The notes: generated by a model not told the origin, from the sequence alone. Positions 43,890 to 53,689 are shown, counted from the stretch's first letter. The stretch is DNA of 64,000 nt from G958295935 sp965224235 (GCA_965224235.1 CBDCYP010000002.1:434001-498000), one strand, 5' to 3'. Numbers and translations are program-made.

Positions 43890-45341
43890 CTATTCCCCTG
43901 GATCCTCGACGCGCCCTACGAACAGAATAGAGTCCGTGCCCCCGTCATGGATCAGGAAGATGAAGGGCCGGTCGACCACTACCGCTATCGGCTCCGGTCT
44001 CAACGATTCCTGGCGCAGAACGACACCCGTGGCCGCAGCCGCCTCGGTACCCTCCTCATCCACCGCCACGAACGCCTTGTGGAAGGCGCCCGAGATCAAC
44101 AGGCAGGGTCGGTCCCCGGCGAGGCACGACCGGCCGTCCATCCCTGAGAAATCGGAACTCTTTTCGTCGAAGGCATTCGGCATCCCCATTGTCTTGAGGG
44201 TTTCGCGCAGGCCGAACCCCGATTCGAACTCGAACTTCGGCATGGTCAACTCGACGTTCTTGCGTTCGATATCTCCAAAAATGCGGGCGATCAGGTCCGC
44301 GTCGATAGCCTCTTCGAATTCTCTGAATGTCCCTTCGTCGGGAAGCAGGATGGTAATGGACATGTCCGGCCCCTTGTACGGCAGCTCTACGGCCTGGTAA
44401 CCCTCTCCGCTCGCATAACCCAACCATTCCGCCTCCGCCGTCATCATCATCGGCGCTTCGACCTCGCCTCCGTCCAGCAGATGGAAGGGGCGTACGCTCG
44501 TGCGGTTCTTGGCGAACGGGTAGAACCACCTTGCGTTGAAGTAGATTGCGTTCGTCAGCGCCAATCGGGTCAACGGGGTGATGGCGTTCTTCGGAATCAG
44601 GTCCTTGATCCTGTCTTCCGTACGGTCGGCGACCCAGTCGTTGATGCCGATGCGCGACTCCTCGGGCGACCCCACAAAGTCTGCTGGCCGCACGCCGGCC
44701 CCATAGTTTTCTGCGAGCACGTCCAGGAACGGCTCCAGGAATTCATAGCCTTTCTGGCCCCACACCGCGTTGGCGATGTTCAGGCGGAACCCCTCGTCGT
44801 CGTCGCTCTCCGCCCCTCCTCCACGCGAGGCGAGCTCTATGTCCAGGGCGTTAAACGCCGGGTGCAGCCTATCTTGAGGAAGTAGGAAACTGAGCGTGTC
44901 CGCCATCTGGCGTTCCGTCTCGCTGCTCGCGCCTGCATATGTCATGGCAAGCGCCAAAGAAATGCTGTACGGGGAATAGAACAGGTTCCCGCCCGAAGTC
45001 TCCCGTAGGGCGTGGTACAGATCGAAGGCGAACACGTTGTTGCCATCGACCAGTTCCGCCAACTCCGCATCCGTAGCCGCCGGCGCGGCTCGCTCCCTCT
45101 CTGAGCGCAGCTCCTCCGACACCGTTGGAACAGCCGGGACAATCGTGGGCGTGGATGTCGGCGTCGATGTGTTGGCGCTCGCGGGGGTAAGTGTGCTTGC
45201 GGGTTCCGGAGTAGCCGCAGGTTTAGTCTCGTCGCCGCATGCCGACAGCACGGCAATGGCCGTCAGAGACAGGGCAATAGCGAATGTGGCGGACCATGCC
45301 GACCGCAGTAATCTCTTCAGTTTGGCAATGCTCTCGTACAT
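43890..45341 (-). CDS. Serpin-family lipoprotein
   Basis: 483 residues from ATG 45341, with GGAG about 10 nt upstream. Signal peptide with lipobox AVLSAC, then a Thr/Pro/Ala linker of about 50 residues, then a complete serpin domain (NVFAFDLYHAL, ISLALAMTYAGA, TLTNAIYFNARW-like segment ALTNAIYFNARWFYPF, MPKFEFESG). The hinge VDEEGTEAAAATG matches inhibitory serpins, so a real protease inhibitor is expected; counting from the hinge puts P1 near Gln/Glu in VLRQESLRPE. Serpins are uncommon in bacteria; membrane anchoring would protect the cell surface from proteases. Bounded by direct repeats. Confidence 0.92.
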   Translation of the reverse strand: MYESIAKLKRLLRSAWSATFAIALSLTAIAVLSACGDETKPAATPEPASTLTPASANTSTPTSTPTIVPAVPTVSEELRSERERAAPAATDAELAELVDGNNVFAFDLYHALRETSGGNLFYSPYSISLALAMTYAGASSETERQMADTLSFLLPQDRLHPAFNALDIELASRGGGAESDDDEGFRLNIANAVWGQKGYEFLEPFLDVLAENYGAGVRPADFVGSPEESRIGINDWVADRTEDRIKDLIPKNAITPLTRLALTNAIYFNARWFYPFAKNRTSVRPFHLLDGGEVEAPMMMTAEAEWLGYASGEGYQAVELPYKGPDMSITILLPDEGTFREFEEAIDADLIARIFGDIERKNVELTMPKFEFESGFGLRETLKTMGMPNAFDEKSSDFSGMDGRSCLAGDRPCLLISGAFHKAFVAVDEEGTEAAAATGVVLRQESLRPEPIAVVVDRPFIFLIHDGGTDSILFVGRVEDPGE

Positions 45342-45715
45342 CGGTCGTCTCCATCCGGCCCCCGTCCCGACGCCCACTCATGCAATGGAGCCTATGACTG
45401 ATAAGACGTATCGGCCCAAGAAAATGTTCCATCGTGTCCGGGCACTGCCTAAAGGCCGAAGCAGAAGCCAACACCACGGCGACAGATCAATACACCAGCG
45501 CTGATTGGCTGCGGCCGCGCCAAACACATTTGCCGTCGGCCACTTGTGACCCTGAGCGCCCCGTTTTCAGCACACCACCCAGTTGTCAACCTGAAAACCC
45601 CGCCGCCATCATGAGCGAAGCCGAAGGGTCCGGGTCAGACGGGCGGGGTGCGCCTTGTTGTCTGAAAGACGGTAGGCTCTTCGCCATTGAGGACGACCCC
45701 AACCGTCCTACCCCA
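45342..45715. other. Gap with repeat fragments upstream of the serpin
   Basis: No gene. It holds eroded arms of family 2 (GTGACCCTGAGCG at 45546 and ATGAGCGAAGCCGAAGGGTC near 45609) and an imperfect palindrome ACGGTAGG ... CCGTCCTACC at about 45671-45713. Confidence 0.45.
45480..45540. repeat. Direct repeat flanking the serpin gene, copy 2
   Basis: Partner of 43656-43716, same orientation, beginning CGACAGATCAATACACCAGC. The two repeats are about 1.8 kb apart and enclose the serpin gene and its promoter. Confidence 0.6.
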
Positions 45716-45952
45716 GGCGGCATTGAAGAGCGTGTTTCAGAATTCCTTCGCACATTTTCGTGTCGAACGCCATGCGACAAGATTCCCGTTTTCACCGGAA
45801 TGAGGAGATTGGAATACGGCACCATACCTCATAATTCCGTCGAAAACCGGAGTCCAACCAATCGTGACCCCAGAAATCCCAGGATTCTGAAACAGGCTCT
45901 TGAAACTCGCTTCTACAATTTGCATTGGCGGCGCAATCAAATCGAATTGGCA
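45716..45952 (-). repeat. MITE-like repeat family 1, copy 2 (opposite orientation)
   Basis: Inverted repeats GGCGGCATTGAAGAGCGTGT plus TTCA (45716-45739) and TGAAACAGGCTCTTGAAACT plus CGCT (45888-45911). Each differs from the perfect 24-bp repeat of the 4971-5226 copy by 3-4 bases; interior and right flank (to 45952) are homologous in reverse complement. More diverged, so older than copy 1. Confidence 0.78.
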
Positions 45953-45979
45953 CGAATGCCTGGGTGGCCACTTTTGAAT

Positions 45980-46718
45980 TTAGGAGGACATGAGAGCTTG
46001 TTGTCGGGCCGCGGGCAGGTACTTCACTGCCTCTCTCATGGTTACGCCGGAGGCGCGGTGGGTTCTCGGCGCAATCCAATCGAACACGAATTCCCGCCTC
46101 TTTCTGCTCGCCTCGCGCAACACCCATCCTATCGCCTCTCGGATAAAGAACTCCTTTTCGTCCGGCATTCCGTCCGCATAACGCCCAAACCGGTCGAAGT
46201 CACCTTCTCCCTGACGCAGTGGGATCAGCAGTGCGGTCATGGCGGGGCGACGGACCCAAAAGTCCTCATCCATCGACCACCGGTCCAGCGTGGAAACCAG
46301 TTCAGGAAATCGCTCGACGAGAAAGCCGGCCAGGTAGATGGACAGAGGATCCATGTACGCCCATGATTTCGACTGCCGGATGAGGTCTTCGATTAGCGTC
46401 ATGTCCCGAATTTAGAGGAGTTCGGTTTTTTTCCTGCAGGGCGAGTATCGCGACCAATCGTAGTTCGTGAACCCCGGTCGCCCAACATGCGTCCGCGAAA
46501 CCCGAGAGTGAGTCCCTGTCGGAAATCGACCCGGACTTGAAGACCGGTCTGGCCGCCCGACGTATCAATGGCTTCGCGACGCCAATTAAATGCAGGTCGC
46601 TTTTCAGATACCGCTTTTCGTTTCGGGCGCGCAAAGGGTTCGACGCGGCTTTGAGCGCGGCCTCAACTTCTGCTTCTGCTACGAGCCCTGCAGGCGAACC
46701 TGCGGGCTGGATGGTCAC
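45980..46718 (-). pseudogene. AlkD-like DNA glycosylase, frameshifted
   Basis: N-terminal frame to about 46410: EAALKAASNPLRARNEKRYL, KSDLHLIGVAKPLIRRAAR, then ATGVHELRLVAILALQEKNR. The C-terminal half is in another frame from 46402: TLIEDLIRQSKSWAYMDPLS, FLVERFPELVSTLDRWSMD, EDFWVRRPAMTALL and EKEFFIREAIGWVLREASR. Joined they make a normal-length HEAT-repeat AlkD-type alkylpurine glycosylase; a single indel near 46405-46415 separates them. It may be a real loss or a sequencing error. Start GTG 46718 overlaps the stop of the M20 peptidase. Confidence 0.78.
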
Positions 46719-48073
46719 TGCGCGTCGCACAGGTCGCACGCCAGGGCCAGCATGCAGCGCGTGGCGCTGACGAGCGTCGCAATACCGGCCGACTCATCGG
46801 TGCCGTGCGCCCGATTGAGCATGGGATCGTCGGTTGGATGAGAACCGGTGAATCCGTAAGTCACTATGCCGAGGTTGCGAGTGAATCTGGAGTCCGTAAA
46901 GCCATTGCTGATTGCCGGTACCCATCGAATGTCATCCCGGTGCACTGCGACGGCCTGCGCACGCCGTATGGCATCTCCCAGTTCAGTCTCGAACGGCGAC
47001 GAGTTCGGCACGGACATGTAGTCGATGTCGTACTCAACGTTGTCGATGCCTGCCAGGACCTTGTCCAACTGCGTACGTACGTAGGCCTCGTCCTGAAACG
47101 GAAGGGTCCTGACGTCGCACGTGAGTTCGAACACCTCGGGCACACTGTTCGATTTGATTCCGCCCTTGATCATGGTCGGGGTCAAGGTCATCCGGGACAA
47201 GGCGCGCAGCAACGACCCAAGACGCGGCGAAATGCGATTCGCCTGTTCGACGATGCCGTTGATGTTCGCCGGGCTTGCCTGCTCTTCGATCGCAAACTCG
47301 GAGAGGTATTGGAATATCGGCAACGAGGTGTCGAGTTCGGGCTCGTACTGCTCGATAGCCTTCAGCCCCTGGGCGAGCGAGTAGCTCGCATTCGTGCCTG
47401 TCCACGGCACAGATGCGTGGGCGCTGTCACCCCTGAAACGGATGTGGATCTCCAACCGGCCCTTTTCGCCCGTGCCCAGCGCGTAGACCAGCGAGTTGCC
47501 GATCTCGACCGGAGTCCCACCACCCTCATTCACAGCGAAGTCACACTCCAGCGACTCGGGGTGGTTGTCGGCGAGCCATCCAAAACCCCAGCGGCCGCCG
47601 TGCTCTTCGTCGGCGCCGCTAACAAGTCTCAAGCCATGACGAAGACGGACGCCGTTCCGCTTCAGGATTGCCATCGCCATCAACTGCGAAGTCAATAACG
47701 CCTTGCAGTCGGAAGAGCCTCGCCCATAAACGCGGCCGCCCGAAATTTCAGCGCCAAATGGACTGTGTTCCCATTTTTGGGCCTCTTCGACGGGCACGAC
47801 GTCGGTGTGCGACATCAGCATCAGCCGGGTGCGCGGCTGTTCGCCCGGGTACACCGCAATGATGTTTCCCCGCGCCGGGTCGCGGGCCAGAATCTCCGAT
47901 GCGATGCCCTCGTTCTCAAGCCAATCCCTGATGAACTCGGCGACCTCGGTTTCGTTCCCCGTCGGCATCGCCCCGGTGTTGACAGAAGGGATGCGCACGA
48001 GGGCCTGTTCCAGTTCGACGATCTCCTGAGTGAGACCGTCTGCCTGATCAAGCAATGTGTCGAGTGAAGGCAA
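46715..48073 (-). CDS. M20-family metallopeptidase
   Basis: 452 residues. Zinc ligands and catalytic residues: LMSHTDVVPV, YGRGSSDCKALLTSQL, SGADEEHGGRWG and the terminal His in NRAHGTDES. A dimerisation lid domain lies in the middle (about 200-320). The family includes ArgE, DapE and carboxypeptidases; the HTDVVP plus GRGSSDCK pattern is close to ArgE/DapE-type deacylases or to peptidase T-like aminoacylases. Exact substrate unknown. First gene of a transcript leading to the broken alkD. Confidence 0.88.
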   Translation of the reverse strand: MPSLDTLLDQADGLTQEIVELEQALVRIPSVNTGAMPTGNETEVAEFIRDWLENEGIASEILARDPARGNIIAVYPGEQPRTRLMLMSHTDVVPVEEAQKWEHSPFGAEISGGRVYGRGSSDCKALLTSQLMAMAILKRNGVRLRHGLRLVSGADEEHGGRWGFGWLADNHPESLECDFAVNEGGGTPVEIGNSLVYALGTGEKGRLEIHIRFRGDSAHASVPWTGTNASYSLAQGLKAIEQYEPELDTSLPIFQYLSEFAIEEQASPANINGIVEQANRISPRLGSLLRALSRMTLTPTMIKGGIKSNSVPEVFELTCDVRTLPFQDEAYVRTQLDKVLAGIDNVEYDIDYMSVPNSSPFETELGDAIRRAQAVAVHRDDIRWVPAISNGFTDSRFTRNLGIVTYGFTGSHPTDDPMLNRAHGTDESAGIATLVSATRCMLALACDLCDAQ

Positions 48074-48183
48074 TGGCGTCCTCGTATTTCCTGGCCAGAT
48101 GAATCAGCCGGCCCGATTCCAACCCGTTATATGTGCCGACGGACGAAAAATGTTCGCACGTTTGAGTGACGACGAGCCGCCGC

Positions 48184-49359
48184 CTACCGCGATACGTACA
48201 GGTTGCTTTTGTGCTCGTCCAGCGTTGGCGCCTGGCCCGTGGCCCCTGACCCTGAACCGGGTAGCGCTTTGGCCTTCGCGTCCTCTTGTGTTCTTCGCCA
48301 TGCGGCCTTGAGGTCCTGCGTGTGTCCGCGGAAGTGCGGCATGACATAACGAGCGAACAGCTCCAGGCTGTAGTTGGTCTTCTGCGAATTCACCCATTCG
48401 TGGGTCGACAACATGATGCCGCCTATGCCGCCTGCCTCGCGATCGATCTTCTCGATTGCCTCTATGGCGTCGTCTGGGGCGCCGATCACCCAGCCGCGCA
48501 CGGCGGCGATTGACTCCGCGGTGAATTCATCGAACGGCTGCCCCGGATATTCGGCATAGCCGGCGGTCCCGCCGATCACTGAGAAGTAGCCAGTGTCCCT
48601 GATTGCGGTTTCCCGAACGTCGTCCCATGCCTGTTCGCGGGTGTCGGCGAGATGGAACCACGAAACGGCCCGCATGTTTTCCTTCACTGGCGTGTGGCCG
48701 TGACTGCGTGCAACCTCTTCGTAGACTTGCCACCGATCTGCCATAGGCACGCCGCCCGGGGGTGTCCTGCCAACGGGTGAGAGCAAAATCATCCCGTACT
48801 TACCCGCAAGTTCGATGCTGGCGCGGGTACCAGTGGTCGCCATGCTGAGCGGCAGCCTCGGCTGTTGATAGGACCGCAACTGCAGGGCCATGTCGTTGAG
48901 GGTCCAGTAACGGCCTTCGTACGAAATCGGTTCGGGCGACTCCAGCAGCTTAACGATGATGTCGATGGATTCAAACATCATTGGCCGCAGATCCTGCGGC
49001 GGGATATTGAACAGCTTGATGTCCGGCTTGAGGTTCGATTGCCCGACCCCGAGGATGGCCCTGCCCTTTGTCAGATGGTCCAGGAACGCCATCCGCTCCG
49101 CTACGTGAAAGGGGTGATGAAACGGCAAGGAAATCACCGACGTGCCGAGCCGGATCCTCGGCGCCAACGCAGATGCTTTGGCGAGCGCCATCTCCGGGGC
49201 CGGCATCGTTTCCCAACCGGCGGAGTGGTGCTCGCCTATCCAGAACTCGTCGAAACCGAGATGGTCCACATAGGCGATCAGTTCAATGTCACGCTGAAAC
49301 GCTAGTGACGGATTGTCGCCCGGAACGTGCAACGGCATCATGAAAAACGAAAAGTTCAC
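48184..49359 (-). CDS. LLM-class flavin-dependent monooxygenase
   Basis: About 391 residues. I prefer GTG 49359 (MNFSFFMMPLHVPGDNPS) because GGGAGG lies upstream and the hydrophobic N-terminal strand starts there; an ATG at 49410 adds 17 unrelated residues. TIM-barrel markers: FDEFWIGEHHSAGWETMPAP, RIRLGTSVISLPFHHPFHVAERM, FNIPPQDLRPM, and a C-terminal MPHFRGH. Members oxidise alkanes, terpenes, amines or alkanesulfonates with reduced flavin; many paralogues occur in marine Chloroflexota. Substrate unknown. It is separated from the M20 gene by about 110 nt of non-coding DNA. Confidence 0.88.
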   Translation of the reverse strand: MNFSFFMMPLHVPGDNPSLAFQRDIELIAYVDHLGFDEFWIGEHHSAGWETMPAPEMALAKASALAPRIRLGTSVISLPFHHPFHVAERMAFLDHLTKGRAILGVGQSNLKPDIKLFNIPPQDLRPMMFESIDIIVKLLESPEPISYEGRYWTLNDMALQLRSYQQPRLPLSMATTGTRASIELAGKYGMILLSPVGRTPPGGVPMADRWQVYEEVARSHGHTPVKENMRAVSWFHLADTREQAWDDVRETAIRDTGYFSVIGGTAGYAEYPGQPFDEFTAESIAAVRGWVIGAPDDAIEAIEKIDREAGGIGGIMLSTHEWVNSQKTNYSLELFARYVMPHFRGHTQDLKAAWRRTQEDAKAKALPGSGSGATGQAPTLDEHKSNLYVSR

Positions 49360-49742
49360 GCGGTCAGAACCTCCCACGCTTGCCCGGGCCGATGAAACAG
49401 TCGAATGCATCCACGGGCATTGTTGATACGCGGCAACCTAGCATCATGGGTGTTAGCGGTCAACGCCGCGCCGCCACGCGTTTCACGCACGAACCCCTCC
49501 GGGCGTGGCGAGAACGAATGCAACAGGTCTGACCGACGCGGGATTGCGAAGCGCTATTGATTGGTAGGGCGCCAAAAGCCCTAATCTCGCCGCGTATTTA
49601 CAATGCGTCGCAAGCGCCTCCGTTGCTAGTCTGATTTTTATTATGCCCGGTACGCCCCCGGCAGGGCGGCCGCGATCGGGCGACGATGGACTTGAGCGGT
49701 CGGATTCACTCCGGCCGGCAGCGTGAAAGAGGCTGATTCCCG
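49360..49742. other. 383-bp intergenic gap
   Basis: No gene seen. A possible -10 box TATTAT at 49639-49644 could serve the downstream propeller gene, but no matching -35 is present. Promoters of both divergent neighbours must lie here. Confidence 0.4.
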
Positions 49743-50789
49743 ATGTCTGTTCCCTGCGATCAAGAGCTTTCCAAAAGTCACGCCCTGAATTCATGGCTGA
49801 GGCGCGCCATCGCTGTAAGCGTTGTGGCCCTCTCTTCGGTCTATATCGCCGCATGTTCCGGCGGCGGCGGCTCAGAAGGGCAGGCTATCTACGCATCGAA
49901 CGAAGATGGTCTGCCGGGTGTCTACCTGGTCGATACAGAATCGGGCGATGTGACCCGGCTCACGTCCAGCGCCGGTTACAACTCCGGGCCTGCCTGGTCT
50001 CCGGATCGAAGTCTCATCGCCTTCATTTCCGATCGCTCCGGATCAAAAACCCTTTGGGTGATGAGCGCCGACGGCGTTGGGGAAGAGTTGCCGTTCCCGA
50101 ACCTCGAGTCGGTCACAGATTTCAGGTGGGCGCCGGATTCAACACGATTGGCGATTCTTCTTGGGGACGATGCGGGCGGGCGCATAGTCATTGGTGACCT
50201 TGAGACCGGCGTTGCCGAACCGCTGACACCCGATGGAGATACCGCGTCGCTGGGTGGATGGTCACCGGATGGTGAATGGGTTGTCTACGCCCTGACGGAC
50301 GAGGCCAGGGCCGGCCTTTACAAGCAAAATCCCCGCGGGGTGCAGGAGATCCAGATTACACATGGTCAGGACACAAATCCCGTGTGGTCTCCGAAGGGCG
50401 ACCTGATCGCATTCAACCGACCGGGCAATGACGACCTCGACATCTGGGTCGTTTCTCCTGACGGCGAAGATGAGAGGGTCCTCTACTACATGGACGGCAC
50501 TGAGACGAGTTTCGAGTGGTCGCCGGACGGCCGAAGATTGGTCTTCGTTTCGGATCAGGACGGCAACAGGGAAATCTATCTAGTGGACACCGATGGCGAG
50601 GATCAGCCCTTCCGGTTAACGCGAAATCGGGTCGTAGACGATCAACCCCACTGGTCAAAGGACGGGAAGCACATACTGTTCACGTCCGACAACGACGGAG
50701 ATTTCGACCTGTACACGATGTATCGCGACGGTACTGGGCAAAGGCGCATCACCTCAAGCGACAAGGACGAGATCCACTCCGACTGGTAG
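49743..50789 (+). CDS. TolB-like beta-propeller lipoprotein
   Basis: 348 residues. Signal peptide with lipobox YIAACS, then six WD40-like/PD40 blades, each with an SPDG-like turn (AWSPDRSLIAFISD, GWSPDGEWVVYALT, EWSPDGRRLVFVSDQDGNRE, HWSKDGKHILFTSDNDGDFD). TolB propellers in Gram-negatives help outer-membrane stability with Pal; no tol genes are nearby, so this may instead be a lone extracytoplasmic propeller. Ends 80 nt before the convergent NYN gene. Confidence 0.87.
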   Translation: MSVPCDQELSKSHALNSWLRRAIAVSVVALSSVYIAACSGGGGSEGQAIYASNEDGLPGVYLVDTESGDVTRLTSSAGYNSGPAWSPDRSLIAFISDRSGSKTLWVMSADGVGEELPFPNLESVTDFRWAPDSTRLAILLGDDAGGRIVIGDLETGVAEPLTPDGDTASLGGWSPDGEWVVYALTDEARAGLYKQNPRGVQEIQITHGQDTNPVWSPKGDLIAFNRPGNDDLDIWVVSPDGEDERVLYYMDGTETSFEWSPDGRRLVFVSDQDGNREIYLVDTDGEDQPFRLTRNRVVDDQPHWSKDGKHILFTSDNDGDFDLYTMYRDGTGQRRITSSDKDEIHSDW

Positions 50790-50870
50790 GCGACGCGCCG
50801 GAATCAGCCGTCCCCGCGAGCGCGAGGCGAATCTGTAAGCGCACAGCTACCGGCGCGGCAAAGGCGACCG

Positions 50871-51788
50871 TTAATCCTCTGAAGAAACGAGACCGAGCCG
50901 CTTGAGCCAACTGTTTCGCCTGGGGCCGGTTCGCTTCCCATTATTTTCACCGGCCCCCACACCGGCCGGTTTCATACCGCCTCGTTGTCGCTTGCCCTTG
51001 TCCGGGGCGCTGCCGTTTGTCGACTGGGCGGTTGAACCGCTGACTCGCCGGCGGGCCGGAGTGCGCCTGAGGGGTTTCGCGGCGGCGGCCGTTCTGGTCG
51101 GCGCTGCTCGGCGCCTGGCGGCGGATGCTGGCTGGCGCGGTGATCGGGCCGGCTTGTCCTCTCCGTTGGGAGACGATACCTCATCCCTGACTTCCGGCTT
51201 GAGAGCAGACTTGGCGATAGCGCTCGCCCGCGTACGGGTCATCCATAGACCGGTGAAGAAAGTCGTGTTCAACTTGACGTGGAGATCGGCAACACGCGCC
51301 GCCTCAGCGGAGATATTCGATTCAAACGCAGCGACCTCGACCTGCTTGCCCCGGTCCTTTACGGCCTGTATGGCTGGGTAAAAGTCACCGTCGCCGCTGA
51401 CCAGAATTGCAGTATCGTACTGGTCCTGATACGCCCGGACGACGAGGTCGGTCGCGAGCATCACGTCAACTCCCTTTTCGACCACGTGGTCGCGGCGCTG
51501 TTTGGCGACGCCAAGCCGGACCTCGACGTATGGCGTTTCGTACAGGGAATGGAGGAAGCGGTCCTGGTCTACCCGGCCGTCGTTACGGTCGGATTCCTGG
51601 CGGATGTTGTAGTAGTAGATGCGCCTGAGGTTGCGCCCATTCGCGAGCTTAATCGCGAACTTGTCGAACTGGACATCGTGTCGTGAGCAATTCTGGTCGA
51701 GGACGTGGTAAAGGTTGCTTCCGTCGATAAATACCATCACGCGCTCGGCGGTGTTTTCAGAAATGGAAGTGGTTGTTGTTAACGGCAT
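50871..51788 (-). CDS. NYN-domain (LabA-like) RNase with basic tail
   Basis: 305 residues. NYN core: MVFIDGSNLYHVLDQNC (catalytic Asp), KGVDVMLATDLVVRAY, TAILVSGDGDFYPAIQAVKDRGKQVEV. The C-terminal 110 residues are very basic and low in complexity (RTPARRRVSGS, RTGPRRNSWLKRLG), a plausible RNA-binding tail. Unrelated in detail to the broken NYN gene at 6.5 kb, which has a different linker. Function unknown; metal-dependent RNase activity is likely by family. Confidence 0.87.
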   Translation of the reverse strand: MPLTTTTSISENTAERVMVFIDGSNLYHVLDQNCSRHDVQFDKFAIKLANGRNLRRIYYYNIRQESDRNDGRVDQDRFLHSLYETPYVEVRLGVAKQRRDHVVEKGVDVMLATDLVVRAYQDQYDTAILVSGDGDFYPAIQAVKDRGKQVEVAAFESNISAEAARVADLHVKLNTTFFTGLWMTRTRASAIAKSALKPEVRDEVSSPNGEDKPARSPRQPASAARRRAAPTRTAAAAKPLRRTPARRRVSGSTAQSTNGSAPDKGKRQRGGMKPAGVGAGENNGKRTGPRRNSWLKRLGLVSSED

Positions 51789-52113
51789 TCAGGCCTCCGG
51801 GCCTAGTGTTCCGGATGTTCGCTTTACAATGTGCGCAGCAGGCGCGCCGGGCCGTCGAAAACGATGTGATTCGGAGGCGCGGCGCATGCCAGCCAAGGTG
51901 GCCGATGCGACAAACGAAAGTGGGATATATCAAAGTAGTCGGCCTACATTCGAACACATTCTACTACGTCGCGGCCAAGAACGTATTTTGAACGGCGCGA
52001 CTTGACGCGTCTGACCGTCTGCCGGAGCATGTCCCCCGCAAGACTTCCTGCTCCCAAAACCGGTCGGGGAGCGATTGAAACGCCGGGCCTTAATCGTTTG
52101 AATCGAGGAAAAA
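51789..52113. other. 325-bp intergenic gap
   Basis: No gene recognised. Small palindrome AGGCCTCCGGGCCT at about 51791. Divergent promoters expected. The downstream gene has a purine-rich GAGGAAAAA just before its ATG. Confidence 0.4.
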
Positions 52114-52806
52114 ATGAAACCTGTAGCCACATTTGAGTCGCCATGCAAACACCCAAACGGCCTTCAATGGTTCGATGACGAGTTGTACGTGATCGATCAA
52201 GAACTTGACAACGTCCATGTCCTTAACGGCTCGGGCGAATTGGTGAGAACGATCCACACCCCTACTGAAAACGGCTCCGGAATTACTGTTGGAGGGGGGT
52301 TCCTGTGGACCGCCTCAAACGGCTACACCGCCGCCCGGCCGTTCCGGTCGACCGATACACATCTGGGCTGGGTGCTCAAACTGGACCTCGAAACAGGGGA
52401 GATAGTGGACCGTTTCAGGACGCCTGACGGCGGGGGGATCCACGGCATCGAGTGGGACGAATGCAACATCTGGATCACGCAGTTCAACCCAAAGGCGATC
52501 TATCTCGTCGACGGCAAGGACTACAGCATTATTCATCAATTCCCGGTCGAACTGGAACGCCTGCACGGCCTGGCCCGCGACCGAGACGGGATCTGGTGCG
52601 GGCACACCACCGACAAGGCAATTGCCCGTTACCACGTGGAGTCAGGCAAGGAGTTGGACAGGATCACGTTCGGCCCCGATGACGCCTATCCGCACGGGCT
52701 CTCAATCAGGAATGGCGAACTGTGGTACTCGGACGCCAACTTTGGCGGCAAGGCCCATAGTGATACCATTCGCGGATGGCCGGAGATAGGAAAGATCGAA
52801 GCGTGA
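52114..52806 (+). CDS. Six-bladed beta-propeller enzyme (SMP-30/gluconolactonase or glutamine-cyclotransferase type)
   Basis: 230 residues: NGLQWFDDELYVIDQEL, ITVGGGFLWTASN, LDLETGEIVDRFRTPDG, HGIEWDECNIWITQF, HGLARDRDGIWCGHTTD, PHGLSIRNGELWYSDA. The repeated HG(I/L)xW and NGL pattern is that of propeller hydrolases and the metal-binding N and D/E are present, so lactonase is possible; a glutaminyl cyclotransferase-like role cannot be excluded. No signal peptide. The next gene, an amidohydrolase, follows after 37 nt on the same strand; a shared sugar-lactone/ring-opening pathway is a reasonable guess. Confidence 0.75.
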   Translation: MKPVATFESPCKHPNGLQWFDDELYVIDQELDNVHVLNGSGELVRTIHTPTENGSGITVGGGFLWTASNGYTAARPFRSTDTHLGWVLKLDLETGEIVDRFRTPDGGGIHGIEWDECNIWITQFNPKAIYLVDGKDYSIIHQFPVELERLHGLARDRDGIWCGHTTDKAIARYHVESGKELDRITFGPDDAYPHGLSIRNGELWYSDANFGGKAHSDTIRGWPEIGKIEA

Positions 52807-52843
52807 TTCGCCAAGATCCCTGAGAGTGAATCAGGAAAAGGAG

Positions 52844-53689
52844 ATGAATAATTCTGCGCCGGTGATAGACAGCCATCATCACTTTTGGGACGTCGGAAAA
52901 CTCGAATATCCATGGATGCCTCCCGGGGCCTCAGTTCTCAGACGGAACTACCTCCCGGAACATCTCGCGCCCGTGTTGAAATTGGCTGGCGTCGATAAAA
53001 CGGTGATAGTTCAGGCTCACCAGTCGATCGACGAGACGAAGTGGCTATTGGAACTCGCAGAGAACTTTGAGTTCGTGGCCGGTGTAGTCGGGTGGGTGGA
53101 TCTGACCGCGCCCGATGTTGGCCATACCCTGGATGAACTTCAGGCAAACCCCTGGTTCAAGGGTGTCCGCCATATCTGGCACGACGAGACCGAAGATGAC
53201 TGGCTCGCCCGGCCCAAACCCGTCAACGGGTTGCGAGAGGTGGCGGACAGAGGACTGGCATACGACTTCCTTGTGAGGCCGCGGCACCTGAAGTACGTGC
53301 CGGCCATCATGGACAGGGCGCCGGATCTACGGGCTGTCGTGGATCACATCGCCAAGCCGCTGATCGCAGAAAAGGTGATCGAGCCGTGGCTTGAGGATCT
53401 TCGCGAAGTGGCCAACATCCCCGGAATGATGTGCAAGGTGTCCGGCATGGTGACCGAAGCGGATATGAGCAACTGGTCGTCAGACGATCTGGCGCCCTAC
53501 GTCGCCCACGTACTGGGCATGTTTGGATATGATCGAATTATGTACGGTTCCGACTGGCCGGTTTGTCTTCAGGCAGGGTCATATCAACAGGTTTTCGGCG
53601 CGGCGAAGAAGACTCTGTCTTCCCTGACCTCCGAGGAGTCTCAAGCAGCATTTGGCAAAAACGCGGCACGATTCTACAAGCTCGACTGA
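52844..53689 (+). CDS. Amidohydrolase-2 family hydrolase (fuconolactonase/PDC-hydrolase type)
   Basis: 281 residues from ATG 52844, with AGGA placed 7 nt before it (an earlier in-frame GTG at 52826 is less well supported). HHH in VIDSHHHFWDVGKLEYPWM is the signature of the COG3618 subgroup that includes L-fucono- and galactarolactone hydrolases; GVRHIWHDE, VDHIAKP and IMYGSDWPVC complete the metal site. Its close link to the propeller gene upstream supports a role on a lactone. Confidence 0.87.
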   Translation: MNNSAPVIDSHHHFWDVGKLEYPWMPPGASVLRRNYLPEHLAPVLKLAGVDKTVIVQAHQSIDETKWLLELAENFEFVAGVVGWVDLTAPDVGHTLDELQANPWFKGVRHIWHDETEDDWLARPKPVNGLREVADRGLAYDFLVRPRHLKYVPAIMDRAPDLRAVVDHIAKPLIAEKVIEPWLEDLREVANIPGMMCKVSGMVTEADMSNWSSDDLAPYVAHVLGMFGYDRIMYGSDWPVCLQAGSYQQVFGAAKKTLSSLTSEESQAAFGKNAARFYKLD

